From the NCBI GenBank assembly GCA_001772005.1, contig MERI01000238.1, forward strand, positions 1 through 47,904: DNA of 47,904 bases, given 5' to 3'. Both the position numbers and the translations under genes were made by a program. Shown one piece after another: positions 1 through 7,409 of the stretch (position 1 is its first letter; each line of letters begins with the position of its first letter). Source of the DNA: Betaproteobacteria bacterium RIFCSPLOWO2_12_FULL_62_58 (GTDB lineage Bacteria; Pseudomonadota; Gammaproteobacteria; Burkholderiales; SG8-41). The notes beneath the pieces were generated by a model. It worked only from the letters and a program-made list of their open reading frames with translations, searched no databases and was not told where the DNA came from.

Positions 1-107
1 TCGCCTGGCTCGGGCCATCGCTCGAGGACTTCCGCAATGCCCGTGTTGCGGAAAACTCTACGTGCGAGCAGCTAGACATTAATAACACAGTCCAACTAGG
101 AGGTCTC

Positions 108-617
108 ATGGTAATCGAAGGTCAGGTACATGTGCTCGGGGACGACGTTGACACCGACGTGATGATCCCCGGACGCTATCTCTCGGTTGTGGAGCCCGCC
201 GAGATGGCACAACACATATTCGAGGAGGTCGACCCCGGCTTCGTTGCGCGTGTGAAACCCGGCGACATCATCATGGCCGGTGCGAACTTTGGCTCTGGCT
301 CGGGCCGTGAGCAGGCCCCGCTGGGGCTCAAGGCACTTGGCATCCGTTGCATCGTGGCGGTGAGCTTTTCGCGCATCTTCTACCGCATGGCGATCGACCT
401 TGGGTTGCCGATCCTGGTTTGCGCAAATGCAGCCCGCTCAGCAAAGCAGGGCGAACATGCGCGTGTGGATACCCGCGCCGGTGAAATCACTGTGGGCGGT
501 CGTTTCTACCGGACGCAGCCGCTGCCTGTTTTCGTGCAAGCGATTATCAGCGAAGGCGGGCTGCCCAATTGGGTAAAGTCCGAAGTCGAGCGTAGGCGGG
601 AAGCAGGGAAGGCCTAA
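108..617 (+). CDS. Aconitase-superfamily small subunit (LeuD/DmdB-like)
   Basis: 169 residues, the size of a 3-isopropylmalate-dehydratase-type small (swivel) subunit. The N-terminal D-x-D-T-D motif (D13-D17) and the substrate loop FGSGSGRE (residues 61-68) followed by an SFSRIFYR segment are diagnostic. In the family this subunit docks on a separate Fe-S large subunit to make a cytoplasmic hydro-lyase; that partner should lie upstream of the window. The ATG is preceded by AGGAGG at 98-103. Key serine S65 is kept, but the next residue, normally Ser, is Gly66, so the substrate may differ from isopropylmalate. The next gene is an ICL/PEPM lyase, which suggests a malate-like C5-C6 acid rather than leucine synthesis (inference). 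The family is certain; the substrate is not. Confidence 0.88.
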   Translation: MVIEGQVHVLGDDVDTDVMIPGRYLSVVEPAEMAQHIFEEVDPGFVARVKPGDIIMAGANFGSGSGREQAPLGLKALGIRCIVAVSFSRIFYRMAIDLGLPILVCANAARSAKQGEHARVDTRAGEITVGGRFYRTQPLPVFVQAIISEGGLPNWVKSEVERRREAGKA

Positions 618-652
618 GACCTGCAACAGGTTAGGATACCTGCAGGCCTTTT
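609..652 (+). terminator. Possible rho-independent terminator
   Basis: AAGGCCT (609-615) and AGGCCTT (644-650) form a 7-bp stem overlapping the stop codon region of the small-subunit gene. A nested ACCTG/CAGGT hairpin lies inside, and four T residues (649-652) close it. It is plausible as a terminator or attenuator between this gene and the lyase gene at 751, but the loop is long. Confidence 0.3.
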
Positions 653-750
653 GCGGGCGGGACGAGCATATGGGACGCTTTACGGGTTAAATCGGCTGAT
701 ACGCAAGGCGGATGTCAGCCGTGAAGCCGTTGCGTGACAGGATCGAAACA

Positions 751-1617
751 ATGAGAAGCCATACTGAGCATAGAAAAAGAGCCCGTGCCATACTGGCCGG
801 CCACGAATGTCTGTTCCCTGCCAGTGTTTTTGATCCTCTCTCCGCCCGCATAGCCGAGTCGGTCGGATTTCAGATCGGCCTGCTTTCCGGATCTGTTTCA
901 TCGTTGACCACTTTGGCTGCGCCCGACGTCGTTGTCCTTACGCTCACGGAGTTTGCCGATCAAGTCAGACTAATCATGCGTGTGAGCAATCTCAGCCTCC
1001 TGGTGGACGCAGATCATGGGTATGGCAATGCGCTAAATGTGATGCGTACCGTGGCCGAACTTGAGCATGCGGGTGTCTCCATGCTCGGCATCGAAGATGC
1101 TGTGCTCCCGGTCCGGTTTGGGCACACTAGCAACATGAACGAGCTTGTTTCGATTGAAGAGATGACCGGTAAGCTGCGCGCCGCCCTTGTGTCCAGGCGG
1201 GATTCCACGCTGGTCATCGCCGCGCGCACGGCGGCGGCGAGAATCGAGGGTATCGAAGGCGCCGTGGCTCGTGCCAGGGCATACGCCAAGACGGGGGTCG
1301 ACGCGCTTTTCATTGTGGAGGCGGATGAGATCGCGATCATCAGGGCGGTGCACGAGACCGTGGACCTGCCGCTTATCGTCGGGTCGGGGCCGATGTCCGC
1401 AAAGCGCAAGGAGCTCACAGCGCTTGGCGCCCGCATCCTGTTGCAGGGGCACCAGCCTGTCGCGGCGTCGGTGAAGGCATTGCACGATACCTATTTGCAT
1501 CTGTTCAACGGCGGGGCGCCGGCGGATCTCAAGTCGAGGACCGTGTCGGCCGAAGAAATAGACCGCCTGATTTTCGTAGAAGACTATGAAAAGGCGCGGC
1601 GCGAGTATCTTCAGTGA
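751..1617 (+). CDS. Isocitrate lyase/PEP-mutase family lyase or decarboxylase
   Basis: A TIM-barrel enzyme of the ICL/PEPM superfamily. The metal-binding motif DADHGYGNALNVMRTV sits near residue 90 and is followed by the IEDAVLP segment. From memory the whole chain aligns with the Pseudomonas oxaloacetate-decarboxylase-like PA4872 group. Superfamily members cleave or decarboxylate 2-hydroxy and 2-oxo acids with Mg2+, for example oxaloacetate, 2-methylisocitrate or 2,3-dimethylmalate. I chose the ATG at 751, giving 288 residues, because AGGA lies at 739-742 and PA4872-like proteins start there; an in-frame ATG at 712 exists but adds an unconserved extension. The loop following strand 5 reads ARTAAAR where relatives have ARTNAE, so substrate recognition may be altered. 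It sits downstream of an aconitase-type small subunit. Confidence 0.85.
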   Translation: MRSHTEHRKRARAILAGHECLFPASVFDPLSARIAESVGFQIGLLSGSVSSLTTLAAPDVVVLTLTEFADQVRLIMRVSNLSLLVDADHGYGNALNVMRTVAELEHAGVSMLGIEDAVLPVRFGHTSNMNELVSIEEMTGKLRAALVSRRDSTLVIAARTAAARIEGIEGAVARARAYAKTGVDALFIVEADEIAIIRAVHETVDLPLIVGSGPMSAKRKELTALGARILLQGHQPVAASVKALHDTYLHLFNGGAPADLKSRTVSAEEIDRLIFVEDYEKARREYLQ

Positions 1618-1656
1618 ATGGTCTACACTGATGGTAAATCCATAAAAGGAGGAAAC

Positions 1657-2621
1657 ATGGCACCCGTATTCAATGTTGCAACTGCGCTCGTTGCTTTGCT
1701 TGGGGTAGCGTCAGCTGTCTCAGCGCAGGAATTTCCGACCAAGCCGATACGACTGGTGGTTGGCTTCCACCCGGCGGGGGTGTCGACAAGTCTGCGCGAT
1801 TCACAGGCAAACACCTGAGTGAAGCCCTTGGCCAATCGATCGTGGTCGACAACAGGCCGGGTGCCGCGGGAAACATCGGCGCGAACTCTGTGGCTAAAGC
1901 GCCGCCTGATGGCTACACCCTCCTAATGGCAAACGCCACGCTTGCAATGCCGGGGCTGTTCAAGAACATGCCTTTTGATGTTGTGAAAGATCTTGAACCG
2001 GTCAGCCTGATCGCTGTCGGGCCCTCCGTCCTGGTGGCTCACCCTTCAATGCCAATCAAGAGCTTGAAGGATATGATTTCGCTGGCAAAGGCCAAGCCGA
2101 AGGAACTTCTTTATGGTTCCGGGGGTGTCGGAAACATCACCCATCTGGAAATGGAACTCTTGAATGCTGTTACTAAGACCCAGATGGTTCATGTGCCATA
2201 CAAAGGCAGTGCGCCGTCCATTGTTGGTTTGTTAACCGGGGAGGTGCATGTTCTGTTTTCGTCAATTCCTGCTGCGTTAGGACAAGTTAACGCAGGCAGG
2301 ATGAGGCCGATCGCCGTTTCGACCAAGAAGCGGAGCAGTGCAATGCCTGGTGTGCCAACGGTCGCTGAGTCCGGGGTGCCGGGTTACGATGCGGCGAGCT
2401 GGTATTTCGTTCTAGCGCCGACGGGAACTCCGAAGAACCATATTGAGTTATTGGGCAGGGAAATCGTCAAGATAATGAATGTTCCGGAGATAAAAGCAAC
2501 TCTCGTAGCCGATGGCTTCGAGCCAGCCGGCTATACACCGGAAAAATCCGCCAGGTTTCTTCAGGGCGAGCTGAAGAAATGGGCAAGCGCGATTCGCACG
2601 GCCGGCCTCAAGCCGGAGTGA
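1657..2621 (+). pseudogene. Bug/TctC receptor, frameshifted
   Basis: A tripartite tricarboxylate transporter receptor of the Bug family. It has a strong ribosome site (AAAGGAGG, 1645-1652), an ATG at 1657, a signal peptide ending SAQEFPTKPIRLVVGF, then family motifs VDNRPGAAGNIG, PPDGYTLL, HVPYKGSAPS and VPTVAESGVPGY. The reading frame breaks in a run of five G at 1776-1780. Adding one G restores a continuous family-like sequence that leads into the downstream frame, which carries on from about 1800 to the stop at 2621. Everything else looks intact, so this is either a recent inactivation, a phase-variable homopolymer, or a sequencing error. If intact it would be a periplasmic binding protein of roughly 320 residues. 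Confidence 0.8.
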
Positions 2622-2950
2622 TCCCGGCCCGAAGTCTTGACTATCCGTGATACTGATCTGACCGGCCCTCTTGGCGCCAGGTTGAGCGACAGGAAATCAG
2701 TCTGGCGCCAGGAGAATGATCAGGCCAGCCCTAGCGCCCAGTATGCTAAAAAAAGAATACTAGAATAACACAATATTCTGGCGCGGCATCCTCGAGTGCT
2801 GTTACCTTGTCGAGTAGATTGGGGCAAGTTTGCTCGGTGACTTGCTATGTCCGCACAGTAAATTCGGACCGAATGATGAAAAAAAGAGACCTTCATTCAT
2901 GAACGCCAGCGCCAAACTGGCTCGACTGTCTCCCTAAGCAAAGGAGAGAA
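2622..2950. promoter_or_regulatory. Intergenic region with repeated palindromes and AT-rich core
   Basis: This 329-bp gap between two Bug genes has no convincing ORF. It contains two identical TGGCGCCAGG sites (2672-2681 and 2703-2712) spaced 31 bp apart, each holding the palindrome TGGCGCCA. An AT-rich tract follows (2740-2780) with AGTAT/ATACT inverted arms. AAGGAG lies just before the ATG at 2951. It probably carries the promoter and operator of the second Bug gene; the regulator is unknown. Confidence 0.35.
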
Positions 2951-3949
2951 ATGATGCTGAAGCCGCAAAAACCGCTACTCAGGCATTTGTTAGGCGCATT
3001 GCTGTTGATCGCGTGTCCCGGCGTGAGTCTTGCTGCGAGTGCGCTGGATTACCCCACGAAGCCTATCAGAATTGTCGTTAGTTTCTCGCCGGGCGGCGGC
3101 ACCGATATATTCGCCCGCGCCCTCGCGCAGAAGTACTCGCAGGCTTGGGGCCAGCCAGTAATCGTCGACAACCGCCCTGGCGCCGGCGGAAACATCGGTT
3201 CCGATATAGTCGCGAAGGCGCTGTCGGATGGGTATACCCTGTTGCTGACGACCAACGCCCCTATTGCCATCAACCCAAATCTCGCGAAAGCGCCATACGA
3301 TCCGGTCAAGGATTTCGCGCCCGTGAGCCAGCTCGCAGTGCTGCCGTTCGTCCTCTCGGTTCACCCCTCCTCGCCGGCGAAATCGGTCGCGGAGCTCATG
3401 AATCTGGCCAAAGCGAAGAAAGGGGTATTGAATTTTGCCCACTCCGGATTCGGCGGCGGCGCTCACCTTGCCGGCGAACTTATCAAAAAGATGGCGAAAA
3501 TCGACATTACGGCCGTGCCTTTCAAAGGCGGCGGCCCCGTTCTTCAGGCGCTGCTTGGAGGGCAGGTCGATATGATTTTCCTGAGCATATTGACCCAGAT
3601 GCCGATGATTCAGCAGGAAAGGATTCGGGCGCTGGGCGTGACCAGTCCCGAGCGTTCACCTGCCTTGCCCAATGTGCCTGCGATCGCAGAAACGCCGGGG
3701 CTGGAAGGCTTCGAGTCGGATCTCTGGTACGGCCTATTGGCTCCTGCCGACACCGACCCCCGCATCGTCGAAAAGATTTATCAGGAAAGCCGGCGTGCGC
3801 TGACCTCGTCCGAGCTCAAAACGGCGTTCGAGCCCCGCGGTGCCGCGCTGGTTGCAACTTCCCCGGGCACGTTTGCAGAAACCATCAGGAAGGATCTGGC
3901 GAAGTGGGACGACCTGATCAAGACCGCGAACATCAAGCCCGAGAAGTAA
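2951..3949 (+). CDS. Bug/TctC family solute receptor
   Basis: 332 residues, typical of periplasmic tripartite tricarboxylate transporter receptors. Residues 1-30 form a signal peptide with hydrophobic core LLGALLLIACPGVSLAAS. The mature part opens YPTKPIRIVVSFSPGGGTD, the family signature that lines the carboxylate pocket, then VDNRPGAGGNIG, SDGYTLLL and VPFKGGGPVLQAL. It is preceded by AAAGGAGAGA. The next start codon lies five bases after the stop, so it is probably co-transcribed with the serine-dehydratase-like gene, and its ligand is likely that enzyme's substrate or a precursor (inference). No membrane TctA/TctB genes are adjacent, which is common for Bug genes. Confidence 0.93.
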   Translation: MMLKPQKPLLRHLLGALLLIACPGVSLAASALDYPTKPIRIVVSFSPGGGTDIFARALAQKYSQAWGQPVIVDNRPGAGGNIGSDIVAKALSDGYTLLLTTNAPIAINPNLAKAPYDPVKDFAPVSQLAVLPFVLSVHPSSPAKSVAELMNLAKAKKGVLNFAHSGFGGGAHLAGELIKKMAKIDITAVPFKGGGPVLQALLGGQVDMIFLSILTQMPMIQQERIRALGVTSPERSPALPNVPAIAETPGLEGFESDLWYGLLAPADTDPRIVEKIYQESRRALTSSELKTAFEPRGAALVATSPGTFAETIRKDLAKWDDLIKTANIKPEK

Positions 3950-3954
3950 CATTT

Positions 3955-5400
3955 ATGAAACAAGGCCTGTTTTTCAAGTCACTGATTGCCGAAATAAGGA
4001 AGGCTTCGTCCGCGGACAAGAAGCTCACGCTGGGAGAGATCGTCGACCTCGCCGAAAACCTCGGAGTAAGAATGAGCGACATCGTGATCGCCGAAGCGAT
4101 GATTGCGCACGACATGACTCATGACGAGGTTATTCGGGCGGTGCTGGACGCCTTCGGATTCAACCTGCTGGCGTTGGAAATCGGGCTCAATCGGGGCAAC
4201 AGTTTCCTGTTGGGGTCCATCGGCCGGGAGCTGCAGGCGTGCCGCAAACGCGGTACCGCGGTCATTGGCGACCGGTTTGTCGACAAGGCCGTGGTCTATA
4301 CAATCGCCACCGAGGTCGGCAATCACGAAGTGGGCCTGCAGCCCTGTGCCGGGACCGGGGATTCCTGTGTCTATACCGGTCTCTTGAAAGCACTGCTGGA
4401 ATCGAGGCTTTCCCGCTTGCAGGTGGGGCGGCTGGCCGCCTTGATGATCAAGATCGGTACCTACTTCAAGGAGGGCAAGAAGACCACCGGCTGCAACATG
4501 GAAGGGTTTGGCGCCGGGGCGGCGTGCACGGCTGCGGCGCTGACGGAAATGCGCAAAGGCTCACCGCGCCAGGTGGCCAAAGCGATCGTGCTCGCCATCT
4601 CCCCCACGATTGCTGTGCCGTGCACGCCGCGGGTGATCGTTTCGGGGCTTTGCGCGACGCATATCGGCGGCGCGGTACTCATCGGCAACCTCGCGGCCAA
4701 TCTTGCCCTGAAAACCTCCATTGCCGTGCCGATCGACGTGGACGTGATGCTCGCGATGGCTGCCAACATTCACGCCGCAGCCGCGCCGGCGATCACGACG
4801 ATCAATCTGGATTACATGCGCCCCTACTTCAAGACGCAACCGGTAGTGGACGGCTTTGTAGCCGGAAGCGTCCTTGCGGCCGAACAGGAGTCCGGCCGGC
4901 ACGTTCTTGCGCGCGCGCGCGAGAAGATCAGGAAGTTCGCCATGAGCGCCAACCCGCTGATCAGCCCCTTCGGGGAAGCGGTGGTCGGCGGAAGCAGCAT
5001 CGCAGTGGGATCTCCGACCAACATGGGGCGCATCGCCCATGAGCTGGCCGGCGGTGAAGTGAAGAAGATCACCATCGATCTGACATCTGATCTTTTTGCC
5101 CGCAGAGCGATCAATGTCCCCGGCATCCTGATGGGCGCCGTTCTCGGCGCGTCCACCAAGGACATCAAGGCCTACCATGGTGTTCTCAAGGAAATCACGC
5201 GGCGCCGCATCGCCGTCGAGATCCGGCACGTCACCGAGCCGGAAGTCCAGCGCATACGTATCGAAGCCCGGGGGAAGAGCGCTTTCGTTGACGCCATGAA
5301 CCGGGGCGGCGGGCGGTTGAAACTGGTTGATGCCAGGCCTTCTCTCGCGGAGGCGCAAGCCGCCGCCGCGCGGTTGGGCATCAAGCTGGCGGAAGTCTAG
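3955..5400 (+). CDS. L-serine dehydratase alpha-like Fe-S hydro-lyase
   Basis: 481 residues with an SDH_alpha-type domain. The N-terminal helices match the MT(H)DEV segment of the family. EVGNHEVGLQPCAGTGDSC aligns with the AAPTAGSCG region, and TGCNMEGFGAGAACTAAAL with the GGCQAE region. Cysteines 131, 138, 180, 223 and 233 are candidate ligands of an oxygen-sensitive 4Fe-4S cluster. Bacterial serine dehydratases and the related 2-(hydroxymethyl)glutarate dehydratase remove water or ammonia with such a cluster. About 120 C-terminal residues beyond the domain match nothing I recognise. The ATG at 3955 follows the Bug stop by five bases; the same frame stays open far upstream inside the Bug gene, but that part is a shadow. 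No beta subunit is nearby. The family is likely; the substrate is not known. Confidence 0.75.
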   Translation: MKQGLFFKSLIAEIRKASSADKKLTLGEIVDLAENLGVRMSDIVIAEAMIAHDMTHDEVIRAVLDAFGFNLLALEIGLNRGNSFLLGSIGRELQACRKRGTAVIGDRFVDKAVVYTIATEVGNHEVGLQPCAGTGDSCVYTGLLKALLESRLSRLQVGRLAALMIKIGTYFKEGKKTTGCNMEGFGAGAACTAAALTEMRKGSPRQVAKAIVLAISPTIAVPCTPRVIVSGLCATHIGGAVLIGNLAANLALKTSIAVPIDVDVMLAMAANIHAAAAPAITTINLDYMRPYFKTQPVVDGFVAGSVLAAEQESGRHVLARAREKIRKFAMSANPLISPFGEAVVGGSSIAVGSPTNMGRIAHELAGGEVKKITIDLTSDLFARRAINVPGILMGAVLGASTKDIKAYHGVLKEITRRRIAVEIRHVTEPEVQRIRIEARGKSAFVDAMNRGGGRLKLVDARPSLAEAQAAAARLGIKLAEV

Positions 5401-5421
5401 AAGCAATCTCAAAAACAACGT

Positions 5422-5460
5422 GGAACCGCCGATGAACGCCGATGAACGCGGATAAGATCA
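5422..5460. repeat. Dispersed intergenic repeat with GCCGATGAAC doublet
   Basis: GCCGATGAAC occurs twice in tandem (5428-5437 and 5438-5447) and is followed by GCGGATAAGATCA. Sequences of this form recur between genes in many environmental bacterial genomes (recalled, not searched). It lies just before the cupin gene and overlaps a spurious upstream start for that frame. Confidence 0.4.
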
Positions 5461-5564
5461 AGAGTGTTAACGGAGGCGCCGGTCGGCTAATGGGTGCGTT
5501 TATCGGCGGCGAATTGCCGTTTAGTGTTTTTAAGACGGGTTCTAATCTCGAATTTGGAGGGCAT

Positions 5565-5951
5565 ATGAGCAAAGCACCATGGGTTTTCCAGCTGCACGGC
5601 GACGCGCGCGGCATCGCGCGCAAACTGGGGGCAGGGATAGACGCACGCATCTTTCCCGGCGAGCGCGTCATGCTTTCCGTGGTCCGCGTCGAGCCGAATT
5701 CAAGCGGCACGATCCACAGCCATCCCGAAGAGCAGTGGGGCGTGCTGCTGGAAGGCCGGTGCACGCGAATCCAGAACGGAGAAGAAGTGGAGGCGACCGC
5801 GGGCGATTTCTGGTACACGCCCGGTGGCGTATCACACGGCGTTCGCACGGGCGCGACGAGCGCGGTGATCCTCGACATTTTCAGCCCGCCACGCGCCGAA
5901 TACAGACAGGCGGGCGAGGGATTCGGGACAGCAGTAACAAAAACAGGTTGA
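5565..5951 (+). CDS. Single-domain cupin protein
   Basis: A 128-residue cupin. Motif 1 reads SGTIHSHPEEQWGVLLEG, supplying two His and a Glu/Gln for a metal. Motif 2 reads GDFWYTPGGVSHGV with the third His. Small cupins bind Fe or Mn, or act as sugar or acid isomerases and dioxygenases; none can be chosen here. The start at 5565 is preferred because GGAGG lies at 5556-5560; an in-frame ATG at 5442 lies inside a dispersed repeat. The MmgE/PrpD gene follows after 19 bases, so the two are probably one transcript and the cupin may process the same substrate. Confidence 0.82.
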   Translation: MSKAPWVFQLHGDARGIARKLGAGIDARIFPGERVMLSVVRVEPNSSGTIHSHPEEQWGVLLEGRCTRIQNGEEVEATAGDFWYTPGGVSHGVRTGATSAVILDIFSPPRAEYRQAGEGFGTAVTKTG

Positions 5952-5970
5952 ACCTCATGAGGAATGGAAA

Positions 5971-7383
5971 ATGAAAGCAGAAACCTTACCGAAGCAAGGT
6001 GCGGCGCAGGCGCTGATTCAGTTTTGTCAGGCACTGTCTCTCGAAGCCATGCCGGAAAGCGTCGTCGATTATGCGAAGTGGTGCTTGCTCGATTCTCTCG
6101 GCTGCGCGCTGTTCGGTTCCCGGCAGCCCTGGGCAACCATCATGGCAGAGGAAATGCTTGCAGAAGGCTCGCGGGGCCGCAGCAGCCTTTTGGGTCGCAG
6201 CGAGACGCTCGCCGCGCCGGCCGCGGCATTATGCAACGGCACGGCCACTCACGGCTTCGAGCTCGATGATTTACTCGACGAGGCGATCGTGCATCCCGGG
6301 GCCATCGTTATTCCCGCCGCATTGGCTGCCGCTGAAGCCATCGACGCGCCGGGCTCGCGTCTCCTGCTGGGCATCATCGCGGGTTACGAGGCAGGCAACC
6401 GCGTCGGTCTGGCGATCGGCGTCGAGCCTGCCCGGCGCGGTCATCACCAGACCGCGCTTGCGGGCCCGCTCGCGTCAGTCATGGCGGCAGGCGTGGTGAT
6501 GAACCTGAGTCCCGAGCAGCTTACGGCGGCGGTGGGGCTCGCGTGCTCCACTTCATCCGGTACCAAGAGCTTTGCCGCGGGTACGGGCGGAGGCATGATG
6601 AAGCGCATGCACGCCGGCCGGGCGGCGGAAGCCGGAGTGCGGATGGCTCAACTCGCCGCGCGCGGTTTCACTGCGCCACCGAGCGCGCTCGACGGACATT
6701 TCGGTTTGCTCGAAGTCTTGTCCGGGAAATCGGCGCGACCCGAGCAACTGGTGCTGGATCTCGGCAAGCGCTGGGCCGTGGAGCAGGTCTATGTGAAGGT
6801 CTATCCATGCTGCGCCTGGATTCAGGCCACGGTGCAACAGCTCGTAGCGATGCGCGGCGCGCACCCGGTCAAGGCGGAGGAGGTGAAAAAGCTGCGAATC
6901 GGCGTCTGCAGCTACGCCGCCCGCAACAACGGCAGCGTCGCGCCGCCCGACACGATGGGCGCGCAGTACAGCCTGCCGTATTGCGCCGCGCTCGCGGTGA
7001 CCGCCGATCCGCGCGAACCCGCGATGTACTTCGGCCAGCAGCTCGACGAGCCCGCGAGGCGCGAGCTGGCGCGGCGCATCGAGCTCGTGGTCGATCCGGA
7101 GATGGAGGCGGCCTATCCGAAGCATTACGGGGCGCGCGTCCATCTCGAGCTTGCCAACGGCAAGAGTTACGACAGCGCCGTGCTGGATCCCCACGGCATG
7201 CCGTCGGATCCGTGTAACGACGAAGAGCGACTCGCGAAGTTCAGGCTGCTCGTGCGGGATCGCATGTCGGAGGCTCGCGCGTCGCGGTTGATCGATGCCG
7301 TGCGCAACATCGAGAACCTGCGTTCGGTGAGCGATCTCACCCGCATGATGAAGCCCGATCAACGCGATTCCGCGGCAGCGTGA
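5971..7383 (+). CDS. MmgE/PrpD family protein (2-methylcitrate dehydratase-like)
   Basis: 470 residues, with GAGGAA six bases before the ATG. It has the all-helical PrpD domain: [11 protein letters not shown] near residue 40, [12 protein letters not shown] near residue 93, [20 protein letters not shown] near residue 215 and [13 protein letters not shown] near residue 280. The family includes 2-methylcitrate dehydratase and cis-aconitate decarboxylase, cytoplasmic enzymes of tri- and dicarboxylic acids. It overlaps the aconitase frame by four bases if the GTG at 7380 is used, so PrpD-like and aconitase-like steps are probably coupled, as in the methylcitrate cycle. No PrpC or CoA ligase is adjacent, so a complete methylcitrate cycle is not shown here. 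Confidence 0.88.
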   Translation: MKAETLPKQGAAQALIQFCQALSLEAMPESVVDYAKWCLLDSLGCALFGSRQPWATIMAEEMLAEGSRGRSSLLGRSETLAAPAAALCNGTATHGFELDDLLDEAIVHPGAIVIPAALAAAEAIDAPGSRLLLGIIAGYEAGNRVGLAIGVEPARRGHHQTALAGPLASVMAAGVVMNLSPEQLTAAVGLACSTSSGTKSFAAGTGGGMMKRMHAGRAAEAGVRMAQLAARGFTAPPSALDGHFGLLEVLSGKSARPEQLVLDLGKRWAVEQVYVKVYPCCAWIQATVQQLVAMRGAHPVKAEEVKKLRIGVCSYAARNNGSVAPPDTMGAQYSLPYCAALAVTADPREPAMYFGQQLDEPARRELARRIELVVDPEMEAAYPKHYGARVHLELANGKSYDSAVLDPHGMPSDPCNDEERLAKFRLLVRDRMSEARASRLIDAVRNIENLRSVSDLTRMMKPDQRDSAAA

Positions 7384-7409
7384 GCATGCGCGCGCGCCGA
7401 GTAAAAGCT

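Noticed and set aside
1-107. C-terminus of an aconitase large subunit at the window start
   Set aside because: None of the three plus-strand frames shows recognisable LeuC-type sequence, so no gene was called there.
3145-3954. Open frame continuing upstream of the serine-dehydratase-like gene
   Set aside because: It lies entirely within the Bug receptor gene, its translation is Arg-rich and lacks homology, and the real start at 3955 sits five bases after the Bug stop.
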